Source of the DNA: Faucicola osloensis_B
GTDB lineage: Bacteria > Pseudomonadota > Gammaproteobacteria > Pseudomonadales > Moraxellaceae
NCBI GenBank assembly: GCA_964211495.1
Contig: CAXORL010000011.1
Span: 1-43,335, forward strand
Direction: 5' to 3'
Length of the DNA: 43,335 nt
In this document: piece by piece, positions 25,701 through 32,930 of the stretch
How positions within the stretch are numbered: the stretch's first letter is position 1
How the letters are laid out: the number at the start of each line of letters is the position of its first letter
The notes under the pieces: generated by a model
Database searches by the model: none
Seen by the model: only the letters and a program-made list of their open reading frames with translations
What the model was told of the DNA's origin: nothing
Position numbers and translations under genes: made by a program

Positions 25701-27561
25701 CTTGGGTGAGAGCAGTATCATTAACATCAATAAATAACAGTTGGGTATCTAGTAATAGCGTGTCATGGTTTAAGCAGTTAGCAAACGCTATCAGATTGGT
25801 TTTGCTACGTTGGCTTTGCACCGCATAGTTACTGGTGGTGACAAAATCAGCGATGTCATAATCAATGCGTTGGGTTTGTAGCAAATCATCATCGCTTTGG
25901 CTACGGTATAAACGGTATAGCAAGGTGTTTAATTCGTTTTGCCAATGATAAATCTGATGGGGAATAGTGGCGTGGGTGTTACCGATAAAGATGAGCGGTG
26001 CTTGGCAAAACACCTCAGGGCGCTCCCACCACTCATTACAGCGTAAGATAACTTGAACCGCTAAATTCGAGTATTGTTCGGTATTGTCTATCAAAATGCT
26101 GGCATAGCGTTGTGAAAAGTCACATTGACGATTGACCAAGGCTAACAGGTCATGCAAATCCCAATAACCTTGTTCTTGTAGTGGCTGATACCAATCCAGC
26201 CAAATCTCATCATAAATCAACTGATACAGTTCTATGCTTAACGCCGAATAGCTAGTTAAGCCATCTTTAAAGGCTTTGCCTTCACCAAAGATATCTTGCT
26301 CACCTTTGATTAGGTGCTGGATGACAAACCACGCTAAATCGGCAGAAATATGGCTAAGTTTTTGGTTTTTGATAAAAGGTGCTTTGTCCCATAGCTTGCC
26401 AAATCGATAGCGGTCAATCAATAAGCCTTGATCAAATCGGTTTTGAAAATCTGGTAATAGGCCTTCAGCAAGCTCGTATAAATCCATACAGCATGCGTCA
26501 ATAGTTTGGGCAAGCGAATCGCTATGAAGTTGAATATTGACATTGTTGTTGACTTGGTACAACAGATAATTGGCAATCGCTGTTCTTAAAGCCAGTTTCT
26601 CATAGGGCTGACAGATCAATAAAACTGGTAACAAGCCTTGATTTACACTAGGCGATTGCAATAGATAATGAGCCGTTAAAATAGCCAGTAGACTGGTTTT
26701 ACCATGTAAGGCAGGTGCATTGACCAATAACGGAAAACTGTCATTTTGCCCAAAAATCGTATCGCAGACCGTTTGCCCAAATGCATTAAGATATAAAGGT
26801 AAGGTATTTTGTTGTTGAGATAACCAGTTTTTATTATCAAATACCGTATCTGTCGGTAAATACCTTGTAAATGCGTCAACCGTGTTATCGTTGGTTCGGC
26901 TTAATCGTAATGGGGATAACTGAAACTGTAGAGAATTGTCATCTATCTCGAAAATTTGTGGTTCAAGGCTGTCCAGTCCTTGTTGAATATGCTGATAGGT
27001 TTGGTGTAATTGAGCCTGTGTCAAAAACGGACGAGTACCGCTATGCCAACCTAAGCCTTCTTGGTAGTATTCACTACTGAGCTGGCGTTGGCTAAGTTGT
27101 AATAAGTTGGTTTTGGTTTGAATAAGGTAGACTAAGCTATCGCTTTGATTAATACGTTCCGACTTTAATTTAGCGGTTGGTTTATGAGTAGGATTAGCAA
27201 GACTTACGACATAGTCAGCAATTTTGCTATCTAAGTGTTGTTGGTTGTAAAAAAAATCACCGTGTTCATCGGCTTGATGAAATAACGTCTTATAATCATC
27301 ATCGCCCCGTAAAAATAAGCGAAAAAACACCACAATTTGGTAGTTTTTGCCCTCAAAAGGCACATCAAGCATTTTGGCTAACAACCGATAACGATAGCCA
27401 ACGCCTTTTCGTACATAATAAGGATGCTGAAATATTTCAAAGAGCTTAAAAAAATCTTGACGACTGCCTGCTTTTACCCAGTTTGCCAACTCCTCGATTT
27501 TTTGTTCAATTTGGTAAAGTTTTGTCTCTTGTTGGCAAATTTCTGAAATATAAACGTACAT
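22789..27561 (-). CDS. Very large P-loop (degenerate UvrD-like?) protein with coiled coil
   Basis: A 1590-aa protein. N-terminal ~230 residues: small alpha/beta region (KNYQIVVFFRLFLRGDDDY). Around residue 280 there is a Walker A-like PLLVNAPALHGKTSLLA. Further on, ASILIDNTEQYS and APLIFIGNTH sit where UvrD-type helicases have DEAQD and GD-Q motifs but lack the catalytic acids, so it may be a degenerate SF1-like or STAND-type NTPase. The middle is helical, repeat-rich and TPR-like (WQHIESSDATVRLPNFYYEH). Residues ~1330-1430 are a charged coiled coil (ERLEKERLEQERLQQAEEL). A C-terminal ~70-residue beta domain follows. It is co-oriented with and upstream of the helicase operon. Start ATG 27561; GTG 27567 is possible. 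Family not recognised. Confidence 0.6.
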   Translation of the reverse strand: MYVYISEICQQETKLYQIEQKIEELANWVKAGSRQDFFKLFEIFQHPYYVRKGVGYRYRLLAKMLDVPFEGKNYQIVVFFRLFLRGDDDYKTLFHQADEHGDFFYNQQHLDSKIADYVVSLANPTHKPTAKLKSERINQSDSLVYLIQTKTNLLQLSQRQLSSEYYQEGLGWHSGTRPFLTQAQLHQTYQHIQQGLDSLEPQIFEIDDNSLQFQLSPLRLSRTNDNTVDAFTRYLPTDTVFDNKNWLSQQQNTLPLYLNAFGQTVCDTIFGQNDSFPLLVNAPALHGKTSLLAILTAHYLLQSPSVNQGLLPVLLICQPYEKLALRTAIANYLLYQVNNNVNIQLHSDSLAQTIDACCMDLYELAEGLLPDFQNRFDQGLLIDRYRFGKLWDKAPFIKNQKLSHISADLAWFVIQHLIKGEQDIFGEGKAFKDGLTSYSALSIELYQLIYDEIWLDWYQPLQEQGYWDLHDLLALVNRQCDFSQRYASILIDNTEQYSNLAVQVILRCNEWWERPEVFCQAPLIFIGNTHATIPHQIYHWQNELNTLLYRLYRSQSDDDLLQTQRIDYDIADFVTTSNYAVQSQRSKTNLIAFANCLNHDTLLLDTQLLFIDVNDTALTQALLLNHKIALVTNSHDRDAKKALKKTKTLGNWFQYADVSQIKRECYNLAYLPSKQYSLALVGFTHPDFAYFKQESKEFAFLDFEKRYQLNSILNSLRISMQQGLKQVFILARAEELPLWQDLFCPILGDNAIQTTTLDDINPHYQQQTEQFIQQKQQALESGNIEAIFDIAIQHYQRFEYAQYFEVLLHICELTQDYQDYFDNLMNDEQKQLTFEYLWQHQKAQVILDYQQHFTKSVRYNIMSLQMMYNQPLDVPFEQAFINVTNHYVKQCQNDIYTSYWHIVFAKILQKLDDDTLTANWSAITKQLDRLKKAGIDIPQTVLATSYYRQGDSKIAIELWQHIESSDATVRLPNFYYEHCLKQTTDWQQQLLIVIKLKKLGAFMNILTNHGLNELQASYWDKILPFLAEEEELETALLVLLPQIHDVDILEKIYQYCQFDTSENFVIRLQRLKTLQACLQGDWDTLIERLEHYVPAQNPDDIMNKLSQVFTTKKVMRGPNHVQKTVLRDKLPNPSNEIVDILYALNLNPAFYTPMSVVDFKAYQQQAPIQKIFELIRQNLSIPSNDDFNDVLWSIDFPAVRSLAHLLEKSDSPKDALAFYANITSFSKNKKLITFAMERLYILLNRAKRLIADGLNSSFYSTTDTEEQTTDDLMSLINKLEKHYDKFLKNIQLNDDAVSLPMLKTPEELVKSILALTDREHREMQRLEQEQRQALKEQEAETKRIAEEEQQQAEQRARIEHALRLKEIEEEQRLQAEQLKQQRLENERLEKERLEQERLQQAEELQTVKEQNMAIETDLSSVSHQDFIEFDSSNKSMNHLVEVLQQGNSCDNYLATAKNQVNNEIENQTIAQDIKQSITYPDITKPVAKNPDLSYYNTLAKPNVIKATSELQFFNWRVFVSRMLQRVNVEDINTGERCSITLDHGIFSSDWQYSQHGEDFIFVNLPLIVVVELETIRLHHIEHGIELKVIF

Positions 27562-27802
27562 AACCACTCAGTTTTTTGATAAATCATGCTTTTCTTGTAG
27601 TTAGGTATAGTTAGCTACGACAGAAAATATTTAATTATAGTCGATTTTTGTATAAAATAAAGAGAATATATCGGTGAGATATTAGCAAATAGCAGAATTT
27701 TCCCTATTATTGCTGATTTTACCTAATTGGTTGGAAAAAAAAATTTTATCATTTACTTCATCGTAGACGGCAATTTCATCAACATTGATCTTGTCAAAAT
27801 AT
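27562..27802 (-). promoter_or_regulatory. Upstream region of the large protein, with a gene-end remnant near the IS
   Basis: On the minus strand, CGACTATAATT gives a -10-like TATAAT about 60 bp before the large gene's start. An imperfect 22-bp inverted repeat (GTAGTTAGG... GTTAGCTAC, near 27598-27619) follows it and might be an operator. Next to the IS, the minus strand reads open for about 28 codons (QYFDKINVDEIAVYDEVNDK, ending near 27719), possibly the C-terminus of a gene cut off by the IS. All three points are weak. Confidence 0.3.
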
Positions 27803-27866
27803 TGAATAGCCACCGATTTCGTAGACACCTTAAAGTTAGATAAAATGGCTAATTTATGAGGTGATT

Positions 27867-28121
27867 ATGAGCGGTAAACGATACCCTGAAGAATTCAAAA
27901 TCGAAGCAGTTAAACAAGTCACAGAGAAAGGCTATAGCTTAGCAGAAGTAGCTACACGTTTAGGCACGACCACCCATAGCCTTTATGCTTGGATAAAGAG
28001 GTATGATCAGGGACAGTCCAAGGCAACCAAAGATAAGGATTCAAGTGTCGAACTTGCTAGGCTAAAAAAAGAGCTGCAACGGGTTACAGAAGAAAGGGAT
28101 ATCTTAAATGAGGAGGGATAA
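27867..28121 (+). pseudogene. IS3-family OrfA, C-terminus cut by hairpin-element insertion
   Basis: From ATG 27867 (GAGGTG upstream) the product is the standard OrfA: HTH KRYPEEFKIEAVKQV and SLAEVATRLGTTTHSLYAWI, then coiled coil ELARLKKELQRVTEERDIL. After NE the reading enters the inserted element and stops at 28119-28121. Without the insert it would read NEAAVYFASQSK-stop, the normal end. The DNA-binding part is whole, so it could still act as an inhibitor of related IS copies. Confidence 0.75.
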
Positions 28122-28170
28122 GCGAAGCACTGCTTCCCCCCGACGCAAGGCGAGAGCTATGCTCGAGTGG
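28113..28170 (-). repeat. Double-hairpin REP-like element, copy B (inverted)
   Basis: A 58-bp insertion between GAG and GCCGCGGTG of the IS3 orfA. Read on the minus strand it gives CACTCGAGCATAGCTCTC, then CTTGCGTCGG and GGAAGCAGTGCTTCGCTTA. This is the same order of GAGC-ATA-GCTC and GAAGCA-G-TGCTTC hairpins as copies A and C. Its length (58, not a multiple of three) shifts the frame. A 3-base GAG at the junction might be a target duplication. Confidence 0.75.
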
Positions 28171-28199
28171 GCCGCGGTGTACTTCGCAAGTCAGTCCAA

Positions 28200-29072
28200 A
28201 TGAAGTACGCCTTTATTCGGGACAACCAGCACATATGGTCCATTCGACGTTTATGTTCTACTTTAGATGTTCATCACAGTGGCTATTACGCATGGTTGAA
28301 GCAACCTATCAGTAAAACTGCCAGAAAGCGACAACATTTATCGGGATTAATTAAACAATTTTGGCTAGAATCGAGTGGTGTCTATGGTTATCGTAAGATT
28401 CACTGTGATTTAAAAGATATTGGTGAAAGTTGTGGGATCAACCGAGTGCATCGTTTGATGAAAGCAAATGGTCTTAAATCACAGCGTGGCTATCGTAAAC
28501 CTCGGTCCTATGCAGGTACACCGTCTGTTTTTGCCGCGAACATATTAGCCCGACAGTTCAATCCAAACCAGCCAAATCAATCATGGGTCTCAGATATTAC
28601 TTATATCCGTACACATGAAGGATGGCTATATTTAGCAGTGGTAATTGACCTGTTTTCGCGCCTTGTAGTTGGTTGGTCTATGAAGTCAAGGATTACCACA
28701 GATTTAGTTTTAGATGCCTTATTAATGGCTTTGTGGCGCAGAAAGCCACAGAATAAAGTTCTTATTCATTCTGACCAAGGCAGTCAATACACCAGTCATG
28801 AATGGCAGACGTTTCTTAAGCATCATAATCTTGAAAGCAGTATGAGCAGACGAGGCAACTGCCATGATAATGCGGTTGCTGAAAGCTTCTTTCAGTTGCT
28901 AAAGCGTGAAAGAATCAAAAAGAAAATATATCCTTCAAGAGATGAAGCTAAATCAGATATTTTTGAGTATATTGAGATGTTTTATAATTCTAAACGCAGA
29001 CACGGTTCCATTGGTCAATGTTCCCCTTTAGAATATGAAATGACCCATCAACAGATGGCTAAATGTGTCTAG
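28200..29072 (+). CDS. IS3-family OrfB (DDE integrase)
   Basis: A 290-aa catalytic subunit, intact over its normal length. HTH_21 region with HSGYYAWLKQ and GVYGYRKIHCDL; rve domain with WVSDITYIRTHEGW (first Asp), VLIHSDQGSQYTS (second Asp) and NCHDNAVAESFFQLLKRE (Glu). ATG 28200 is the natural orfB start; an upstream GTG at 28167 lies in the hairpin element. Since OrfA ends early and the frameshift site is interrupted, the fused OrfAB transposase is not expected, although OrfB alone is complete. Confidence 0.8.
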   Translation: MKYAFIRDNQHIWSIRRLCSTLDVHHSGYYAWLKQPISKTARKRQHLSGLIKQFWLESSGVYGYRKIHCDLKDIGESCGINRVHRLMKANGLKSQRGYRKPRSYAGTPSVFAANILARQFNPNQPNQSWVSDITYIRTHEGWLYLAVVIDLFSRLVVGWSMKSRITTDLVLDALLMALWRRKPQNKVLIHSDQGSQYTSHEWQTFLKHHNLESSMSRRGNCHDNAVAESFFQLLKRERIKKKIYPSRDEAKSDIFEYIEMFYNSKRRHGSIGQCSPLEYEMTHQQMAKCV

Positions 29073-29146
29073 AATTTTGGTGGCTATTCAAATCTTACTA
29101 GCTAGCAGTTAACTTTAAGCAGTTCAGATTCCAACGTTAAAATTGG

Positions 29147-29449
29147 TCAAAGTTCGGAATAAAGGTAAGATTTCACCACCTCCCAATGTGGTTCAAATCT
29201 TTTTAATTCATCTGCAAAGCCCATCTCTGTTAATTTTTCAATGCAGTAAACTCGCTCTGATTCATAATAATGTTCAATTTCAGAAGAATTTAACTGGTCT
29301 TGCTTTAGCCATAGGGGGATATTATGAGCATGGTCAGCCAACATATGGCTTAAGCTAGTAAACTCGGAATTAGGGTCTCGAGCGACTAGCAAAATCTCAT
29401 ATAAAACACCTAACAAGGCTTTACGTATCAGCTTTTCTTCTTTAGTCAT
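29147..29449 (-). CDS. Hypothetical small helical protein
   Basis: A 100-aa protein from ATG 29449, which has AGGAAC 9 nt upstream; an earlier in-frame ATG at 29494 would add 15 residues. Mostly helical with an aromatic C-terminus (RFEPHWEVVKSYLYSEL); no signal peptide and no family recognised. It faces the IS3 element and is divergent from the LRR gene, with about 150 bp between that probably hold both promoters. It could be an immunity-type protein next to the LRR/GIY-YIG genes, but nothing in the sequence proves this. Confidence 0.5.
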   Translation of the reverse strand: MTKEEKLIRKALLGVLYEILLVARDPNSEFTSLSHMLADHAHNIPLWLKQDQLNSSEIEHYYESERVYCIEKLTEMGFADELKRFEPHWEVVKSYLYSEL

Positions 29450-29602
29450 AGTAGGCGTTCCTATTTTTAGTAATTTCCAATATGAGTCTACCATTGATTG
29501 TAGTTTTATCTATCATGCTATTTTTAGCGATTGTCACGCCCTGTCCATACTCTTCGTTAAAATTGTAAAAATAAAACAATAATAGCCTTATAGGATTTGA
29601 CC

Positions 29603-30643
29603 ATGTCGAATTTTAATGATTTTTCAGCATATTTTACTGGTGAAACCATTCCAATATCTAATATTGGTAATAATATTGATTATCAAAATTTACCCACGCT
29701 AATTCCCAACAACTTGCACAGTTATACTGAGCTAGATGAAACCTTGTATTTAGAGCTAGTAGATTGGGTGGGTAAATATGGTATTGACCAACGTATTTTA
29801 GGCGATTCGGCAATTGAAGCCATTGAGCTCAGAGGTGAGTTTGAGTCTATGCCTGAGGCTATCATTACGCTATCGAGATTGTTTGATTTAAAAGTGGTTA
29901 GCGACCATTTGACGAAACTTCCTAAACAGTTTGGTGAACTAGTGCAGTTGGGTCATCTAGAGTTGCAGACGTTTGAATTATCTGAACTCCCTGCAAGTTT
30001 TGTTAATATGGCAGGTCTAGAATCATTGAAGGTGTACTCGAACAAACTTCAGCAACTACCCGATAGATTCTATCGCTTATTTAACCTACAGAATTTAACA
30101 CTATGGTGTCCCAACTTAGCAGAACTGCCAGAAGATTTTGGCAAGCTTTACAGTCTTGAACAGTTAGATATTACATCAAAGAAACTGACCCGATTACCCG
30201 ATAGCATGGCAGATTTTCGCTCGTTAAAACAGTTTAGTATGGCTGTGGTAAGGCTAGAAAATATTGATAAGTTGTTCTCTAATTTATCAAAAGTGACTGA
30301 TTTAGAGTTAAGTGTTAATGAAATGACAGCCATACCAGAGACTATAGATAATATGGTAAATGTAGAAAAACTGAGTTTTGGCTCGGAGGTTTTAACCCAT
30401 ATTCCTGATAGTATGGGTAGCTTAGCAAACCTCACAGACCTGTCAATAAGCAGTAATATGACTTATAATTTTCCAGAAACTTTGTCGAATCTAAAGAAAT
30501 TAGAAAAATTGACGATTTATTCGCCGATAGATAAAGCTGATTTACCAATCTGGTTGCATGAGCTGCCAAATTTGACCTTGGTAAAATTCAATGATGATTT
30601 TATCCTTGGTACTGAGCAAAATTATTTGACCCCTGTTAAATAA
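29603..30643 (+). CDS. Leucine-rich repeat protein 1
   Basis: A 346-aa cytosolic protein without signal peptide. After a ~75-residue N-terminal region it holds about ten 22-23-residue LRRs of the bacterial type (FGELVQLGHLELQTFELSEL, NMAGLESLKVYSNKLQQLPD, SMGSLANLTDLSISSN), with the LP/IP residues at repeat ends. LRRs form a solenoid for protein binding. ATG 29603 has AGGA 9 nt upstream. The GIY-YIG gene starts 25 nt after the stop, so the two are likely co-transcribed. A second LRR protein is encoded convergently at 31537, suggesting a family of binding proteins. Confidence 0.8.
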   Translation: MSNFNDFSAYFTGETIPISNIGNNIDYQNLPTLIPNNLHSYTELDETLYLELVDWVGKYGIDQRILGDSAIEAIELRGEFESMPEAIITLSRLFDLKVVSDHLTKLPKQFGELVQLGHLELQTFELSELPASFVNMAGLESLKVYSNKLQQLPDRFYRLFNLQNLTLWCPNLAELPEDFGKLYSLEQLDITSKKLTRLPDSMADFRSLKQFSMAVVRLENIDKLFSNLSKVTDLELSVNEMTAIPETIDNMVNVEKLSFGSEVLTHIPDSMGSLANLTDLSISSNMTYNFPETLSNLKKLEKLTIYSPIDKADLPIWLHELPNLTLVKFNDDFILGTEQNYLTPVK

Positions 30644-30668
30644 ACCCACGTTATATGGAGAAAAAACA

Positions 30669-31460
30669 ATGCTAAATCTAAACGAAATAACGGCATTCCC
30701 ACAGGAAGTCATCGAAAAAATTGGTTTTTACGTGTACCGCTTGCTTGACCCACGCAACGGCGAAACTTTTTATGTGGGTAAAGGTAAAGGCAACCGAGTT
30801 TTCAACCACTCAAAACTTGTCAAAGAGACATTGCTTGCCGAAGAAGCCAAAAAATCTGAGGATGAAGTCCCTGAAACATCAGATGATTTAAAATTTGAGA
30901 CAATTAATCGTATTTTGAAGGCGGGTTTAGAACCCATCGTCATTATTCATCGTCATGGTATGGACGAAGCCACCGCCTTTCATGTAGAAGATGCATTAAT
31001 GGATGCTTATCCAAGTTTGTCTAATAAGGTTGCAGGACATGGCAATAGTGAAATCGGTACAATGCACGTCAAAGATTTAATTGATAAGTACAAAGTTGAG
31101 GAAGCTGACTTTGGCGACGATAAGGTTATTCTTATCAATATTAACGCTTCATTTGCTGAAGAGAAAAGCGTGTATGAAGCTGTGCGTTTTGCATGGCGTA
31201 TTAATGTTAATAAAGCCCAGCAAGCAGACTATGTTTTGGCAGTGAGCAAAGGTGTTATTCGTGGTGTATTTATTGCTCAAGAATGGAAACCTGCTATAAA
31301 AGATAATTTTCCAGAGTATGATAAGGATGTTGAAAATCGTTATGGATTTAAAGGTGCTGATGCACCTGTTGACATTCAGCAAAAATACCTTGGTAAGCGG
31401 ATTCCTGATAGTTATCGTAAAAAGGGTGCGGCTTTTCCCATTAAATATAATTACTCATGA
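30669..31460 (+). CDS. GIY-YIG (LEM-3-like) nuclease-domain protein
   Basis: A 263-aa protein. The N-terminal ~100 residues are a LEM-3-type GIY-YIG domain: FYVYRLLDPRNGETFYVGKG gives the GIY/YIG pair (YVYR and YVGKG), followed by NRVFNHSK and IVIIHRHGMDEATAFHVEDA with the metal-binding Glu region. The C-terminal half (VILINI, YEAVRFAWRINVNKAQQADY, VLAVSKGVIRGVFIAQEW) has the look of an EVE/PUA-like or ASCH-type nucleic acid-binding domain. TATGGAG precedes the ATG. It follows LRR gene 1 with a 25-nt gap. Such proteins cut structured or bridged DNA; the role here is unknown. A perfect bidirectional terminator follows. Confidence 0.75.
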   Translation: MLNLNEITAFPQEVIEKIGFYVYRLLDPRNGETFYVGKGKGNRVFNHSKLVKETLLAEEAKKSEDEVPETSDDLKFETINRILKAGLEPIVIIHRHGMDEATAFHVEDALMDAYPSLSNKVAGHGNSEIGTMHVKDLIDKYKVEEADFGDDKVILININASFAEEKSVYEAVRFAWRINVNKAQQADYVLAVSKGVIRGVFIAQEWKPAIKDNFPEYDKDVENRYGFKGADAPVDIQQKYLGKRIPDSYRKKGAAFPIKYNYS

Positions 31461-31477
31461 ATTTAACTCTTATCTAA

Positions 31478-31507
31478 AAAAATCCCAATATAGCTATTGG
31501 GATTTTT
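31478..31507. terminator. Bidirectional intrinsic terminator
   Basis: A perfect 13-bp stem, AAAAATCCCAATA (31478-31490) with TATTGGGATTTTT (31495-31507), and a TAGC loop. It lies between the convergent GIY-YIG (+) and LRR 2 (-) genes and has T-tracts on both strands. Confidence 0.85.
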
Positions 31508-31536
31508 CATCTTGAGATTTTGAAGAGAAACAATAT

Positions 31537-32898
31537 TTACATCACTTTTTGGATATTTTCTGGCAAAGTATCGTAGTCTAATACATCACTGTTTATCCCA
31601 ACTTCTGTTAGTTCTGAAAATCTATCAAAACCATCAGGGAGTTTAGCCAAATTATTGCAATATATTTCCAGTCGTTTTAATTTAGAAAGATTAGATAGCG
31701 ACTCAGGTAAAACTTCTATTTCATCGCACATAATGGTCAAGTCAGTAATATTTGATGCTTGACCTATTGTTTCTGGCAACTGATCTATATTTCTAGCTCT
31801 GATATCTAACCTGTTCAATTGTTTTAAATTATCAAATACTTGAGGGAAATTTATCACTTTATCGCTTGTAATAGCTAGGGTAACTAAACTACTAGGGAAA
31901 GTACCATCATCTGCAAAGACGATTTTATTTTCTGAATCAATGATAAGTTCTTTTAGTTGATTTGTTTTACCGATTGAACTTGGTATGTGAGTAACAGAAT
32001 TCTCTTGAATATCAATCATTTCAAGATTACTAAAATCTGAAATATTTTCAGGGATTTTGAATAATAAATCACCGCCAATCTCAATTTTGTTTAAGTTTGC
32101 TAGAACATTAAAATTATAAGGCAAAGCCGTAGGCATGGATTCTAAATCTCGTCCATGAAATTCAACTTTTTGTAGTTTTTTTAAGGCATTAGGTTGCTTA
32201 GGGATGACTTTGCTATTAATCTCATGATAAGTTGCCCAAGCTATAATATCGTTAAGAGCAGTTTTTTCATCTATACCTAATTCTTTTGGACAAGCCCAGC
32301 TATAGTATTCTTTATCCATGCTGTAACCAGAGTCTCCGTCTGTCCAGTTATCATATTTTGTATCATTATATGTAATGCTTGAAAGAAGCACTCTATTTTC
32401 AGTAACAAAATAACCAAGTGATAAGTTTTCCAGGTCAAAATCCTCAATATCTTCATCATCTAGGTAAATTAATCTTTCACTATAATCTTGAGTAATTTCA
32501 CCTGTTAGCAAACATTTATCTTCAGACATAGAGCTTCGAATATTATCAACAAATTCTTTGTCTTCCTCGCATTGCATATCATCCCACAACATAGAGCTTA
32601 GGTCTAATGTGGACTCCCAGATCACCTCGTCTTCTTCATTATACAACTCGATAGTGGTTCGACCATCAAATGAACCCAGAAAAGCATCCCATATGCTATA
32701 TAGCGACCCACGACCGTTTTCATCAGATTGAAGAAAATCATATTCTTCAGGTACATTGGGAGCGTCTTCTTTTTTATACAAATCACTCAAATAATCAGAA
32801 AGTTTGATGTTATTTTTTGCAAAATAATCATAAATTTTTTTATCCAATGGAAAACCAAAGGTTTCATAGATACTACCACTTATTTTAAAATATGCCAT
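31537..32898 (-). CDS. Leucine-rich repeat protein 2 with separate N-terminal domain
   Basis: A 453-aa acidic cytosolic protein. Residues 1-200 form a domain not seen in LRR protein 1 (YFKISGSIYETFGFPLDKKI, WDAFLGSFDGRTTIELYNEE). Residues ~235-450 are nine or so LRRs (NISDFSNLEMIDIQENSVTH, SLSNLSKLKRLEIYCNNLAK). GAGGA precedes the ATG. The shared ~AxYHEINSKVI/DWVGKYGIDQRIL-like lead-in before the repeats suggests both LRR proteins belong to one family. Function unknown; binding of a partner protein is the general role of LRRs. Confidence 0.8.
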   Translation of the reverse strand: MAYFKISGSIYETFGFPLDKKIYDYFAKNNIKLSDYLSDLYKKEDAPNVPEEYDFLQSDENGRGSLYSIWDAFLGSFDGRTTIELYNEEDEVIWESTLDLSSMLWDDMQCEEDKEFVDNIRSSMSEDKCLLTGEITQDYSERLIYLDDEDIEDFDLENLSLGYFVTENRVLLSSITYNDTKYDNWTDGDSGYSMDKEYYSWACPKELGIDEKTALNDIIAWATYHEINSKVIPKQPNALKKLQKVEFHGRDLESMPTALPYNFNVLANLNKIEIGGDLLFKIPENISDFSNLEMIDIQENSVTHIPSSIGKTNQLKELIIDSENKIVFADDGTFPSSLVTLAITSDKVINFPQVFDNLKQLNRLDIRARNIDQLPETIGQASNITDLTIMCDEIEVLPESLSNLSKLKRLEIYCNNLAKLPDGFDRFSELTEVGINSDVLDYDTLPENIQKVM

Positions 32899-32930
32899 TT
32901 TATTATCCTCAGTTAATTTTGTTTATTCGA

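Larger units (their letters stand above)
27803..29090 (+). mobile_element. IS3-family element (IS3 group), 1288 bp
   Basis: The terminal inverted repeats begin TGAATAGCCACC at both ends and continue imperfectly to TAGACAC. Between them lie orfA (27867) and orfB (28200). No clear target duplication is visible. A 58-bp double-hairpin element is inserted at the orfA/orfB junction, so this copy cannot make the usual OrfAB fusion. Confidence 0.85.
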
